A stretch of 64,000 bases of DNA from Isoetes taiwanensis (taxonomy: Eukaryota; Streptophyta; Lycopodiopsida; Isoetales; Isoetaceae), in the NCBI GenBank assembly GCA_021234155.1, contig JAJEKV010000026.1:2604001-2668000 (forward strand), written 5' to 3'. The notes below the pieces were generated by a model. The model did no database searches and was not told where the DNA came from. It saw nothing but the letters and a program-made list of their open reading frames with translations. Below, piece by piece: positions 1-11,420 of the stretch; the stretch's first letter is position 1, and each line of letters begins with the position of its first letter. The position numbers and the translations under genes were made by a program.

Positions 1-682
1 AACTCAAAATCGAGGTCAATGGTTTAGCTCAACAAAAAACACAATTTAGGTGCTTGAACTCAAAATCGAGGTCAATGATCTCATGACTGAAGCACCTCGG
101 CCTGCCAAAAAAAATCAGTGCCTTCCTTTCGTTCCCTTTTTTTTGAACACACCCATAATATAACATTCAACGGTTGTGCTTTCGTTATATAATGGAATTC
201 TAAACATTCAATAACCTTATTCTAAAAAAGAAGAAAAAAAAAATAAGATTGGAAACTAGATTTTCTAGATTTGGACTTGATAAACTTTGAGATTCGGAAT
301 GGTGAGCCTCCTAATCACTTTGTAATAAAAATCCATTGCCAAGCAAGTGGAGCAAGATTGCACCATGGACTGACCATAGGTTTGTTAGTGCCAAGTTAGG
401 GGGGCTTTATGAGTAATTCCATGAATTGAGGCATTTGACCTAGCTAGATTGGTTCCTTTGAACTACGACCTTTGTTGTGCACACAAAGCATTTAAATTTG
501 GAAAGTAAGTCAAATACCATTCGCCAGTCATCTAAACTATAACACGATGCACACAACTAGATCATCTATAACTATTCTGCTACCAGACAAAATTCTAACC
601 GATAAGCGAGTCGGTAGATCTTGGGCACTGTGAACGATATTTTTTGTTTCACTCAATTGGGTACAGACGAGGGGTTGGGAAA
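1..682. other. No gene recognised
   Basis: AT-rich sequence with a short direct repetition near its start (the phrase 'aactcaaaatcgaggtcaatg' in shortened form occurs at the very start and again near position 58). No open frame here resembles a protein I know. It is probably intergenic or old transposon sequence. Confidence 0.5.
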
Positions 683-727
683 GAGAAATGTTCGCGGCGG
701 CCTTGGCCGCCGCGATAAATTTCTTGT
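683..727. repeat. GC-rich palindrome, copy 1
   Basis: A near-perfect inverted repeat. The core at 693-714 has arms CGCGGCGGCC and GGCCGCCGCG around a TT centre. It is flanked by AGAAAT on the left and ATTTCTT on the right, which also pair. An almost identical copy lies at 9634-9678. Such an element in an AT-rich background suggests a foldback or MITE-like repeat. The reverse-strand reading begins TACAAGAAATTTATCGCG, which resembles an eroded CACTA-type terminus, but that is speculative. Confidence 0.7.
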
Positions 728-731
728 ATAT

Positions 732-753
732 ATAAACACACTTTGATGTGTGG
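732..753. repeat. Short hairpin repeat motif, copy 1
   Basis: Motif AAACACACTTTGATGTGTGG with complementary CACAC/GTGTG arms. The same motif is at 6370-6391, followed in both cases by related sequence containing ATCGGT. It probably marks the end of a dispersed non-coding element. Confidence 0.5.
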
Positions 754-3700
754 GACACATCGGTTGCTCCTTTTTATCTGGGCCGTTGAATTTCAGGGGT
801 TAAATCTCGGCCACATATTTTAGATGTGTGCATATGCATGGGCATGCATGGGGGCATGCCCCCCATCTTTAAACCGTTGGATCAGAGGGGCAGGTTAGAT
901 CTTCACCGTAGATTTTTGGGAAGGTGCATTGAAATTGCACAACAATTAATATGTGAGGTGAGGTGTCATTTATTTATTTAATTCCTTTTACTCTGAATAG
1001 GTAGCGTGGCATAATATCCTTTCTCTAGGTGGCAGTAAAAAAAAATGACTCCTTCGTGTCCTGGCACCTTACTAGGTGACACTGCAAATTTCTGTCAGAT
1101 GTAGCAGAAGGCAAAAAGAAGGGCGATTCTTCATCTTCTACTCCGTCCTTGGACAACTCCGACAAATTGCAAAGCTCGGAAGAGCGGATTTGCTCGCTAA
1201 AATCTGCGTCAAATCTTCAGATTACAGGCCAGATTCAAGAGGAATCACAGTGCTACGAGCAGTATCTGCAAGGGGTTTGCAATTCCAAAGGACCCAGTTT
1301 ACGCCTTTCTTCCACATCAAACACAAACACAAATCCAAATCGAAAACCGGAAGCTCAAAACTGCACGCCGCTGCAGCACACTTGAGCTCCATATCCAGCT
1401 CCGTTCCTTGGCTTCGATCCAAACAGGAAGAGCAGGTTTTTGACTCCACATGCTTTTTTATCTTCCTTGCTTCCATTTAGATTGAGCTTATAATAACAGA
1501 CGATTTGCTGACCTTTACAAAGAAATCACATTCATCCACTCTGGTTCCAGTTAGCCCTGTTACGAAAGGGACGATCCGCCTGAAATAGATAATGCCTTGA
1601 ATGGGAGAGAGGTCGTTGTGAATATCCAGGCTGGAAGTGTCATGGTCTATTTTCATGTTCTTTGTATTTCTTAGTATAAGCAAAAAACTTGCATTAAGGA
1701 GCGGAGGAGCGGCTCTAACTCACGGATTTTTGAGACGGTCGATTTGTGTAGGGTTTTTACTGGAATTCTTTTCTAGTGATTGAAGCTAACTGATTCTAAA
1801 TGTTTGCTGGCCAGGAGTCTACGAATTTAAATCCAACACACGGTCAATTTTTGTAAGAATCCGTTTACCTCTGGGGTAATATTTGGTTCGCCTTGCAATT
1901 TTTCCATGTTGATGCATGTTCCAGCTGTGATTTCTATGTTAGCTTTATGCTTAGTAAACTTAGACAATAGATGCTGGAATGTAAACCCCAATCAGAGAGA
2001 AAACCCAGGTCTATTTGCTAAGGGACTCATCTACGTCTCTGCGCTTTATATGTCTTGCTTCTCATGGTTGAGCAAATTTAACCTCTGTGCCCTACGGCCT
2101 GTAGTGTTTTTGTTTTTTGAATCTACATTAGAAATGATATCCGATAAACTTGAGATCTACCTGAGATCTATTGAAATGAGTATACAGACCTTTAAACATT
2201 GTTCTAATTTTCTTCTTGCCTTCTGATAGACCGTAAACTAGAGAGAAACTGCGTTTATGGAGGGGCAGTACTGAAGGTTATCTACAGTCTGTAGATGGTT
2301 CTATCCTTTAGTCACCATGCATTCCATCGTTTTGATGTTTTTGTATCATGTTCTTTATGCATCTCTAGCTAATTGTTCTAACGGAAAGTGCATGGCAAAG
2401 CATTTCAGTCTAATGCTTCTGCAATCTCTGATATAGGTGTCGCAAATGTCTAAGCTGCTAAATTCTGGCAAGCATTGGTAAGCTTCAAAATCTAAAGCTG
2501 CTTCATCAGAATCTGCAGAAGCTTCTTTTGCTCTGTTCTCAAATCCATGTCCCAATCAGGTAACCAACTTCTTTGGCTGCAATTTGTCTAGCAGCTCTAA
2601 ATCCAAAGATGCTCACATGCCTAACAGTAAAGCTTGATTCCCATATCATTTTGTATCCAATTCTCAAATCCATATGCTACTATGACATGTTCTTTATTTT
2701 ACAAGTAGCCAAGGCTCCATTTTGCAAAATAAAGCTAGTTCATCTGGCTTCAGGGAACTTTCTTTTCAAATGTTATTGTTCAGGGTTAGGGATTTCCACA
2801 TGCGTGTTAAGCTAGAAACAGGTCAATCATTCTTCACATTTGCATTTGCTCGTAATTTATGCTTCAAGGCGATATAACCATGTATTCGGTTCTCAAATCC
2901 ACGTGCTAATGTGACATGTTCGTTGTTTTACAGGTAGCCAAATTCTCTTTCTATCTTTGGGCTGCATTTTGCAAGATACCACCACAGCAACAACAGATAG
3001 TCACGCAACATTTATGTGCAAAACGCTGCAATCAAAATGCCAACATATATCATGTTTGTTCAATATCTCAGGTGAGCAATTGGCCTTTTGAAATGGTTAA
3101 CTTGCCCAAGGGGGTCTGTTAGGACCATGTGATCAGCATGATAAGGAGTGGTCGAATAATGGGCTATTCAAATGTATCACTTTATCGTGAAGGTTCTGCC
3201 AGTTCTGATGTTAAAACTTTTTTGCACCATTACCCTAATTGCAAATTGTTACATCAAACCTAGTTTTTGAATCCTGCTATTTCCCTCATTATCTGATATA
3301 AAATCCTAGTTCCAGATCCTAAAATTTGCTTTTAAACATTTTTTCTTATAATGTGTAGTGTTAAATTTGTTCTAGCGTGCCAAAGTAGTTGTGTACTATA
3401 TATTTTCTAGGGTGCCAAGGTGGTTTTATGTTCACCTATTCAGATAACCTTAGATAAGGAAGAGAGCATTGGACAATTCTCTTAACATTCAAGTATGAAT
3501 TTTTTAAGCTTATTCAGGTACTTCTGAGCAGAACGAAAATAGAAATGGAATATTTTATCTTGCTTATTGGCAGAAGATTCAATAGAGCATCCTAGAATTT
3601 CCTTGTGGTTACGTGGACAACAAAGCATTCTAAAATCTCTCAATCGTTATGCGGGGCATGCAATTATGTTTGGACTAATGCCTTTATTCTAATGGCCGAA

Positions 3701-4044
3701 TAATAAAAATGTATAATGTAAAATGCTGGTATAAGTTTGTAAAATTCGAACATGGTAAATATTGGTTGTCATGTCAAAGTATTGTGAAACATAAAATATT
3801 TGTTACATAAACATACATGAGTGTTTTTCTTATATGGAATTATGGTTCTAAAATATTGTCAAAATATGCCATGAGTGTATTAGAATAGGTCACTAATATA
3901 CTCATGGTTCTAAAAAAATCAAGTTAGGAAAATACAATGGATTTTTGTTACAAGCTCATAAAGAGGTTGCCTACCTTTGTGTGCCAGTGCCACCCTCATT
4001 GCCTATAAGCATTGTCCCAACCTCTTTGTCTCTAAGCATTGTCC
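754..4044. other. No convincing gene; degenerate repeats
   Basis: Several short open frames exist (for example around 1076-1480) but none shows a domain I recognise, and the composition is AT-rich. The phrase TTCTCAAATCCA recurs near 2537, 2661 and 2890. The last two copies are followed by similar sequence (TGACATGTTC, then ATTTTGCAA), indicating an old duplication with a period of about 229 bp. Confidence 0.5.
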
Positions 4045-4054
4045 CAATAAATAC

Positions 4055-4380
4055 TTTTTTTTTTTTTTTTTTTGAAGAATATAGGAATATATTAAACCAC
4101 TAGAATGTGATCAAGTACAATGATAAGTGTGGTGCTAAGAAATGAAGTGCCCATCATGATTCACAATCTGTAGGAATGTCGACCAAATTTCCCGCTTAAC
4201 TGTGCCAGATAAGCTTGAGACTTGGTAAGCCTGCCACAACTTATGCCTCAAGATCGGAACCAACCGAAAAGGGCTAAGCACTGCATTCTGGAAGACCTTC
4301 GCTCTCCGTCTTTTCCAAATCAACCACAGAAGCCAAGCTCTGCATAAATGGAACGCCTGCTGCTTGGCCACTGACCAACT
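4055..4380 (-). mobile_element. 5'-truncated LINE insertion with target-site duplication
   Basis: On the minus strand an open frame (4135-4383) ends in an RVT zinc-finger-like segment (AWLLWLIWKRRRAKVFQN), typical of the C-terminus of plant L1-type LINE reverse transcriptases. After the stop comes a short 3' UTR and a poly-A tail, seen as 19 T on the plus strand at 4055-4073. The insert is bounded by the direct repeat CAATAAATACTT at 4045-4056 and 4381-4392, the expected target-site duplication of target-primed reverse transcription. The copy is only about 330 bp, so it is dead on arrival. Confidence 0.8.
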
Positions 4381-4392
4381 CAATAAATACTT

Positions 4393-6369
4393 GACAAAAC
4401 CCTACCTTTGACTTTGATTTTCAGTCTTGACAAAACCTATTTTTGACTTTGATTTTCAGCTACAACTTGGCTTTTCCTGTCTAAATTCAAATTTATCAAT
4501 TTGACCTTGCTCAATATGTAAACTTATTCTTTCAACTTTCTTGCTAAACTCTTTATGCTAAAGTCTTTGTACAAACATTTCAATCACAAGCTACCACACT
4601 TACACTTTACATGAAGAGACTAAGTTTATAGTTATTAATAACAGGCTAACCCCATACTTCACTTTGATTGGAAAAACTTAGAACACGCCAAGCATTATAA
4701 ATACCGCAACTAAACGGGATGTTGTTTCACTTCCATGGGAAAATTTTAGAGCATAGGTTTGTTCTAGATGTATGTCCTTGATATCATGAAAGAGATGATT
4801 TATGAAGTAACCTTGAAAAAATTGGAGGGAATTTAGAAAACGATACAAATTTATCACATAGAACGCCCAAGGTCGTAACATTTTGCTTTGCCTTTTGAAT
4901 ATTATAATGATAACTTTTTATGCTGCATGTGTAGATCACTTTTTTGGACTTCAATTCTACTATTGGGGTATGTCATTTAAATTTTGCGCAACTCACGTGC
5001 GTAATTAAAGGTATGAGTTTATTTACAATACGAGGTTTTAAGGGTATAGTGCCGCCGGTTTGATTATTTGTTTCTGTATGTAGGGCAAATAATATAATGC
5101 AGAGGATGTCAAATAATATTTGACATCCAGATGTCAAGCATGCACTTCAAAAGAATGGTACCCTTTTTTTTTGGAAAAATCCCTTCGTTATGCAACAATG
5201 GTTCAACAAACCACATTTCATCAAAACCAAACCTTCACTCTGGATGTAATAATAGAAACCAAATAGAGTCTAACCTTATACGAGTGTGCAGGCTGCTTCC
5301 AAGTGGCACCACAATAAGTTTTCTGCACTAAAAGTACATGAAGCACATTGCATAATATATTTAAATAATTCTGCTTTCATAACTGCATAATGTTCTGCCT
5401 ACGTGGCAAGTCATCAATGTTCCACATATTACGTAATAAATTTATTCCATCATGCTTTCTAGGAAACTAGCTTACTTTCCATCAAATTGGAGCATCTACT
5501 TTAAGAATATTGATAAAAAAGAGGGGTGATCACAAGGAGAATTTATTTTGAATAGTGATGAGCGCTATGAAAACAAACAACGAGGACCTCGTTGTTTGTT
5601 AATGATTGGATTATATAACACCCAATGCTATACGAGATCTCAAAAGATCTAGGAAATTCATATTCCTTTATAGAAATGCACCCAGTTCATATAACTCAAC
5701 ACATAGTGTTGATTTGTAGGAGGATTCCTAGTCCCTATAATAAATGCGGTACTTTGTATTGCAAGAAAAACAGTATAACTGCTTCGGGGATGCCTTATCT
5801 CCCAAGTTGCACCCCCCCCTAAAGTGCAAGGTGCACTATCTGAACATATATAATTCAGTGTGTGATTATTATTTTTTGTTCTGCCGTGCTTACTTTTTCT
5901 ACGCCGCCAATTTTAGAAGTTTGGAACCTAGATCAATTGACATAAAAGAATCACAACTTCAGTAGGTTGGAAATGCGTGTCGACACATTATACATAGATG
6001 CTGGGGTTAACTCAGTAGCCTAAAGTTGCACTCCCAATTGAGATGATTTTGAAATATAACGATGCTAGAACAAGTTAACATTCACAACTTCGGTAGCCTG
6101 GAGGTAGAAACAGGCTATAATGTACTTTATAGCGTGGCTATAAAGGTTCGAATGATAGATAAATCAAAACATGCGAACTTGATTGCCAATTGATCTCGAT
6201 CCTGTACTTAGAAATCTTATTATTTCTACCAGCTATTTTTATTGGCACATTTGAGATCTTCATGGAATTTTAACAAAAAGGGGGCTAAAGACATTTATAT
6301 CATTTATAGTGCGTGCTTTTCATATAGTCAACTTCATGGATACCTATATAACAATATAATTGTTTAGAG
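4393..6369. other. No gene recognised
   Basis: AT-rich sequence with only short frames lacking recognisable domains. A direct duplication of the 'ttttgactttgattttcag' phrase lies at about 4409-4460. I see nothing that supports a gene. Confidence 0.5.
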
Positions 6370-6391
6370 ATAAACACACTTTGATGTGTGG
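6370..6391. repeat. Short hairpin repeat motif, copy 2
   Basis: Second copy of the CACAC/GTGTG hairpin motif seen at 732-753, in the same orientation. The motif is self-complementary, so orientation is not informative. Confidence 0.5.
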
Positions 6392-6446
6392 TGCATATAA
6401 ATCGGTCAACTCAATTTGCAGCGTTGATGAAAGTGATATCTTGATC

Positions 6447-6615
6447 ATAGAATCTAAAGGAATGTAGAAGAATATACACAGAATCTTGGGGAATCTAGAA
6501 GAATCTTGGGATAAACTCTCATAATCTGGAAGAATCTTAATGGAATCCTAGAGAATCTTAAGGATTTTTCATATAATCTAAGGGAATCTAAGAGAATATA
6601 CATAGAATCTTCGAA
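6447..6615. repeat. Degenerate AGAATCT-rich tandem repeat
   Basis: About ten imperfect units of the type AGAATCTNNGGGAATCTA run through this stretch. The open frame seen on the minus strand is a by-product of the repeat (runs of RFSRIPL-like residues) and is not considered coding. Confidence 0.65.
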
Positions 6616-7813
6616 AATATATGCAAATGTGTAGGCCCTAAATAATAATAAACTTGTATAAGTATATACATCAACGTGACATTTGAGCACGTGTCGAATC
6701 CAGCAACGCTGTAATGCTTGGGTTCCGGCTTCGTGAATGGCTCGTGAGCGATAAAAAAAAAGGAGAAAAAAGGGTCCATTTGCCATTACGACGGCCAGAG
6801 CTGTGGCCTAGCGATGTGGCTGTAGAGGATGGCCAGAGAACCAAAATTTGCGGAACGTGTCAGGCAGAGCAACCGAAGCGAAGCCCCTCTGGTAGGGTTT
6901 GATTCTTGCAATGCACCCCTAATTTCGCCAATTCCGACCACGGAAGAGCTGGTTCTGTTGCCTTCACTGGTTCTTAGAGCCGACTATGGCTTCAAAAGTA
7001 ATCTGCTTTTGAACCTAGCATGGCTTTTCTCTTCTAACGACCTTTTTGTATGCCAGTTACTTCTTTGCAAAAGGAGCGCCAAGAGGTAAGGATTTAATTC
7101 AGTATGAAGTTCCTCTCTTTCAGGATTTCTCATCACAAATCCATCATAGAAGAGAAGAAAAGGCTTCTTTTCTTGGATTTGATCTCCCCTGTTTTTGCTG
7201 AGGTCTCCTCTGTTACGCTGCTAAGCATTCAAGGCTGCCGGATAACTTAGGGATAGGGATGGGTTTCGAGACAGGGAGCAGGGAGCTGGATGAGAGGCAT
7301 ATGGCTAGCGATGGCGCCCTTAGAACCTCGCGCCCTTAGAACCTCGGTTGGATATCAGAATGAAGTAAATCTTGATGTGCGCCATACCACATGAATGCAT
7401 TCAGAGCCCACAGCTCCTACTTCGATCAGAAGTTTTTCTTCAATCTCTAGCTATGGCAGATTCTGGTCAGCCCATGGCAGAAAGCAAAGGGGCGATGATC
7501 GGGGCGCATACTTATAGCCAATTATCTTCATGATGGCTTTACATTATGGGATTCTCCGCGTGGACAAGTATGCCTCTGACCATACTTACTTGATAATTTC
7601 CAGTGCAGCATTTCTTTTTCCTCCAAAACATATTCTTGCAAATTCCATGGTCAGACAGTCTGCATAAGGTATTGCCCATATGTGTGAAATTTAGGGTTTT
7701 GTTTGCAATTTTGTGGGTAAAATTCATTTTCTTTTGATCTCATCTTAATTCAGCATGCATGGATCAAAACTACATTATTCTTTTTTAACCTTGTGCATCT
7801 TATGTACTTCCAG
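6616..7813. other. No gene recognised; possible 5' leader sequence
   Basis: Short frames at 6714-7089 have no recognisable domain. A perfect 16-bp tandem duplication (GCGCCCTTAGAACCTC) lies at 7314-7345. The end of this stretch (about 7770-7813) reads as an intron 3' end in front of the PMT-like exon. Confidence 0.4.
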
Positions 7814-8419
7814 GTCTGGTTCAGCAACATGCCATATGGAAAAATTGCAGAAGGCAAGGGGCATGAAGGATGGATGAGGAAAGAAGGCGAGTATTTCATC
7901 TTTCCTGGTGGTGGAACCATGTTTCTAGAAGGAGCTACACATTACATTGAGAAACTGGAGCAATATGTTCCCTTTGGAACTGAAGAAATTCGCACAGTTC
8001 TGGATGCTGGTTGCGGAGTGAGTTTCTAGCTGATGCATTGCCAGCATTTTTTACCTTGAACGTTATTGTTGCTAGCATTATTCATGTATAAACTACTATT
8101 ACAACTTGGCATTGCTTTCAGGTTACTAGTTTTGGAGCTTACTTGCTAGGGAAAGATATTTTGACAATGTCATTTGCTCCCAGAGATTCCCATAAGGCAC
8201 AAATATAGTTTGCACTAGAACGTGGAATCCCAGCCTTCGTTGCTATGCTGGGAACACAACGTCTCCCGTTCCCAGCACGTTCTTATGATTTGGTCCATTG
8301 TTTCACAGGAGATTCATAAAGTGATCAATTCCAATGAACGTCAAAACCAAATTAGTTATGTGCAGGTTTCTTCTGATGGGACTGCCATCTGTGCAGGAAG
8401 TTGGGACAATCATTTAAGG
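7814..8419 (+). pseudogene. Chimeric pseudogene: PMT-type methyltransferase exons fused to a G-beta WD40 exon
   Basis: Exons at 7814-8017 and 8122 onward (intron with GTGAGT donor and CAG acceptor) encode a clear fragment of the plant PMT/QUA2-type putative methyltransferase family. Readable motifs are NMPYGKIAEGKGHEGWM, EYFIFPGGGTMF, the SAM-binding-like VLDAGCGV, and [12 protein letters not shown]. An in-frame TAG at 8206-8208 replaces the expected Gln codon in 'QIQFALERGIPAF'. Homology stops after DLVHC near 8301 and is followed at once by an intron-like CACAG acceptor. The next exon (8309-8419) encodes ISYVQVSSDGTAICAGSWDN, resembling the last WD repeat of plant heterotrimeric G-protein beta subunits and ending in a GTAAGG donor. 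Only a small part of each parent is present. This is a fused, non-functional relic, as expected from gene-fragment capture by a transposon. Confidence 0.8.
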
Positions 8420-9633
8420 GTAAGGATTTTGCATTGTTATTTACCTGATACGTAAGTTAATGCTATGCTGAACAGGTCTATACATATGACTAGAGGAACA
8501 AATGAATTTTACATGTGTTGTATACCTTTTTGTAACAAGTACTTGCTGTATAATGTCATCTATGACTAATTTGTTGATAAGTTGTGGCTCTTCAGTCGAC
8601 GTGGTTTGTCCGGCAGCGTCAACTTTTGCTACTGCCATTTTTATTTTAATATAAATTTATTGAGGTATTGCAATTCAGATTTTGCGATGGCTTGTTGAAT
8701 GGTGAAGTGATAAACACCAGGTATACACATTGAGCCAGAGATACACAACCAAGTAGCTTGGTTGCTATTGCGATAGTGAGAAAAGTATTGATGTGTAAAA
8801 TTAATGCTGCATTTTTTAATGAACATTGTGGGCATGTAAACCATGGGTTATCTACTTTGTGCCAGCTGTAGCATCACCATTAACAACCTCTTATACTGTC
8901 TTATACTATCTTCATGCATGAAAAAATGGTTGTCTTCCTACCTCTTATACTGTCTTCATGCATGAAAAATTGGTTGTCTGCTTTTCCAAATAGGGTAGGA
9001 CTATTACTTTTCATGCACTTAAAGGGCCATTGGACAATTCACAATGGTAGGGACGACATATCTGAACAAATTAGCTATGATTGGATTCCTGTACATTCGC
9101 ATCAAATGGTATGAATGTTTTAGAAAAACAAAGTCTCCTTGATCTTGGGTATCCGGAGCACAGAGTAGGGCTAGAAATAGGAGTACTCAAAGAAACCTAA
9201 CAGCTGTAGCATCACCATTAACAACTTTCCATAAGAGTTTGTTTGAATAAGCCTCTTGATACCAAAGGCCTCTTGAATCATATTGGCTTCCTTGATTGTT
9301 AAGTTGCCAAGTACTTGCAGCATTTCCCGTTTCCAAAACTTAATCTCACAAATCGTTCAAACAATTAAATGAAAAAAAACAATTATCCATGACACCTAGC
9401 CTAGGCCATGTGATAATTGAACTTAAAATTTCCTAAATCGCTCGCAAACATGCACTCGTCTAGGAAAACAAAAATTGAAACAATTCAACTCACATTGACA
9501 TATATAAAAACATTAGACATGCATACAAAACAAACTCATGCCTAAAGGATTGACACATTTAGTTCAATTTCACAAGTCCATAGCTGAGTTCCTTTCGACT
9601 TAATACAAGCCATCCGTTTCACGAGTAGGACAA
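8420..9633. other. No gene recognised
   Basis: Starts as the intron following the WD40-like exon. A next G-beta exon was not found. A short duplication around 8887-8970 (CTTATACTGTCTT with ATGCATGAAAAA) is visible. The rest is AT-rich with no recognisable coding sequence. Confidence 0.45.
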
Positions 9634-9678
9634 AAGAAATGTTCGCGGGGGCCTTGGCCGCCGCGATAAATTTCTTGT
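9634..9678. repeat. GC-rich palindrome, copy 2
   Basis: Second copy of the palindrome at 683-727, with one mismatch in the left arm (CGCGGGGGCC). The flanks AGAAATGTT and ATAAATTTCTTGTA are conserved. Confidence 0.7.
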
Positions 9679-9789
9679 AAAGTTAAGGCACATACTATGA
9701 TTATTGAATATCCTTATGATAATGTATGATACTCAAATAATATAAAATTGACAATTCCTTCCCATAAATGTGTCATAATGCATGTCATA

Positions 9790-10320
9790 TCAATGCCACT
9801 TGAATGTCGCAACCACTACACATACATGGCACTTGAATGACACAATCACCACATATGTCACCTACATGTCACATTAATGGCATTTGAGTGGCACAAGCAC
9901 CACATATACATGTTAGAATTCATGTTATTTCCATGGCACTTGAATAGCACAATGCGTGTCACTTAGAGCACACATGAATGGCACAACCAAGTCACATATA
10001 TGTCAGAATGCATGTCACTTAAATGGCAGTTGAATGGCATAAACATGTCACAAACTGCATGTCACTTAGACCACACATGAATGGCACAACTAAGTCACAT
10101 ATATGTCGTACTGCAAGTCACTTAAATGGCAGTTGAATGGCATAAACATGGCACTTAAACGGCACTTAAATGACAAATATTTTGGCCACACAAAAATGGC
10201 ACAAAAAAGGCGGAGGATAAAGGGCATAAATTTGGATAAACGGCACACATCAAAAGTGCCATTTGTATACGTAGAAAATGACACTTATTTGTGCCATTTA
10301 TACGTATTTTTATAGTAGTG
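9790..10320. mobile_element. CACTA-type transposon end with subterminal repeats (partial)
   Basis: Read on the minus strand from 10320 the sequence begins CACTACTATAAAAATACG, a typical CACTA terminus. Inward lies a dense array of GGCACTTAAATGGCA/TGTCACTTAAATGGCA-type motifs with ATATATGTC spacers, as expected of subterminal transposase-binding repeats. A 104-bp unit is directly repeated, starting near 9970 and 10074. The opposite terminus and any transposase ORF were not found, so this is a solo end or a very short derivative. The inner boundary (9790) is only where the repeats fade. Confidence 0.6.
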
Positions 10321-10898
10321 AGGGAAAATCTGGGCAATTTTCGCGTGGGGTTTTCTCCCTTGATCTGCCACAGAATCAGATGGGATCAGTTCGTGGCTGA
10401 TCGGAATCGAGTGGGCGAGAGGAGCAGGTAGCAGCGGAGGAGGAAGTACGGGGAACGTCGCTGCGATGGCCTCACTCTAATCCGACAAAAAAATCAGCTA
10501 AAACTGCACAGTACGGCATTAACTGTGTAGTTAAATGTGGGATCCTCGAGGAGGGGATCTTATTTGGTGATCCCTAAGGGCAGAATCTACCCAAACCAGG
10601 GTAAAGCTATCCTCTCCCAAATGTCAGAGGCAGCCTCCGTTCTTGCCGTTCTTCTGCCTGCTAATTTCTGGATTGCCGCCAAGTGCCCTGAGATCCGTCA
10701 CGTGCTGATATCCAAGAGATTCATGTTGACATGAATCCGTCCAACTGAGGAGAGAGCGATGGGATGGATTGATGTCAAGATGAAGGGATTCATGTCAAAA
10801 AGCTCCATGTGACCCCTCTGTTTTGAGTTTTTGAAGTCTAATGGAAGATGTTGACATCTTCGTGTGACCCAGCCCTAATCTTCTCTATATCGTTGCAA
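10321..10898. other. No gene recognised
   Basis: Contains a short open frame (10537-10734) with no known domain, and imperfect repetition of 'GTTGACAT...TTCATGTC' phrases around 10720-10860. Nothing here is supported as a gene. Confidence 0.45.
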
Positions 10899-11103
10899 TT
10901 TTATCACTGGAGCACAGTAAATATCGGACGCTGACATGTTATACCCATGGGCATATCCGTGGTATATCCGTGTGTTTGACATGTTATAGCCACACCCAAA
11001 AAAAATTACACGGCGTTTTTGTGGACTTAGCGGATTTTTTGCCATTTAAGGCTGGGTATAACATGTCAGTGTCCGACATTTACCGCGATGGTTTTATCAC
11101 TGG
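10899..11103. mobile_element. Small MITE-like element
   Basis: Two inverted arms of about 30 bp at about 10919-10950 and 11053-11083 share GTAAATNTCGGACNCTGACA and then TGTTATACCCA. The element sits between two identical 12-bp direct repeats, TTTTATCACTGG, at 10899-10910 and 11092-11103, which look like a target-site duplication. No coding capacity. Related sequence occurs inverted at 13838-13930 on the far side of the LHP1-like gene. The superfamily is unclear. A TSD near 9-12 bp would suit a Mutator-like MITE. Confidence 0.65.
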
Positions 11104-11420
11104 GCAAAATGTATACCTTAAAGGTGCGAATAAGTTTCATATGGCCAAACATCATTAGGCCTAGAAAAAAAAATAGGGAACTTGAATAATAGAATTGCAG
11201 GAACCAGGAACCCTAGAAAAGGACAGTTTCCCGCTTCCGGACTTTGGGCCGCCAATTAAATCCGATTGAATGTGCATTCGTCCATGCGCTCGCATATGCT
11301 TCCAGCTTTATCAGCTACCGAAATCGACCTTGGTTCTCGAGGTTGGTTTATGCTTCAGTTCGAGCTTCTAGTCCGAAAAATGGAATAAGCAAGAATTCAG
11401 AATCTAGGATTCGAGTCGCT

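Noticed and set aside
1076-1480. 134-codon plus-strand frame and overlapping frames on both strands
   Set aside because: No recognisable domain. Three overlapping frames of similar length suggest chance openness of a GC-richer patch, although a 5' exon of an unknown gene cannot be excluded.
6454-6786. 110-codon minus-strand frame
   Set aside because: Produced largely by the AGAATCT tandem repeat (RFSRIPL/RFFQI runs).
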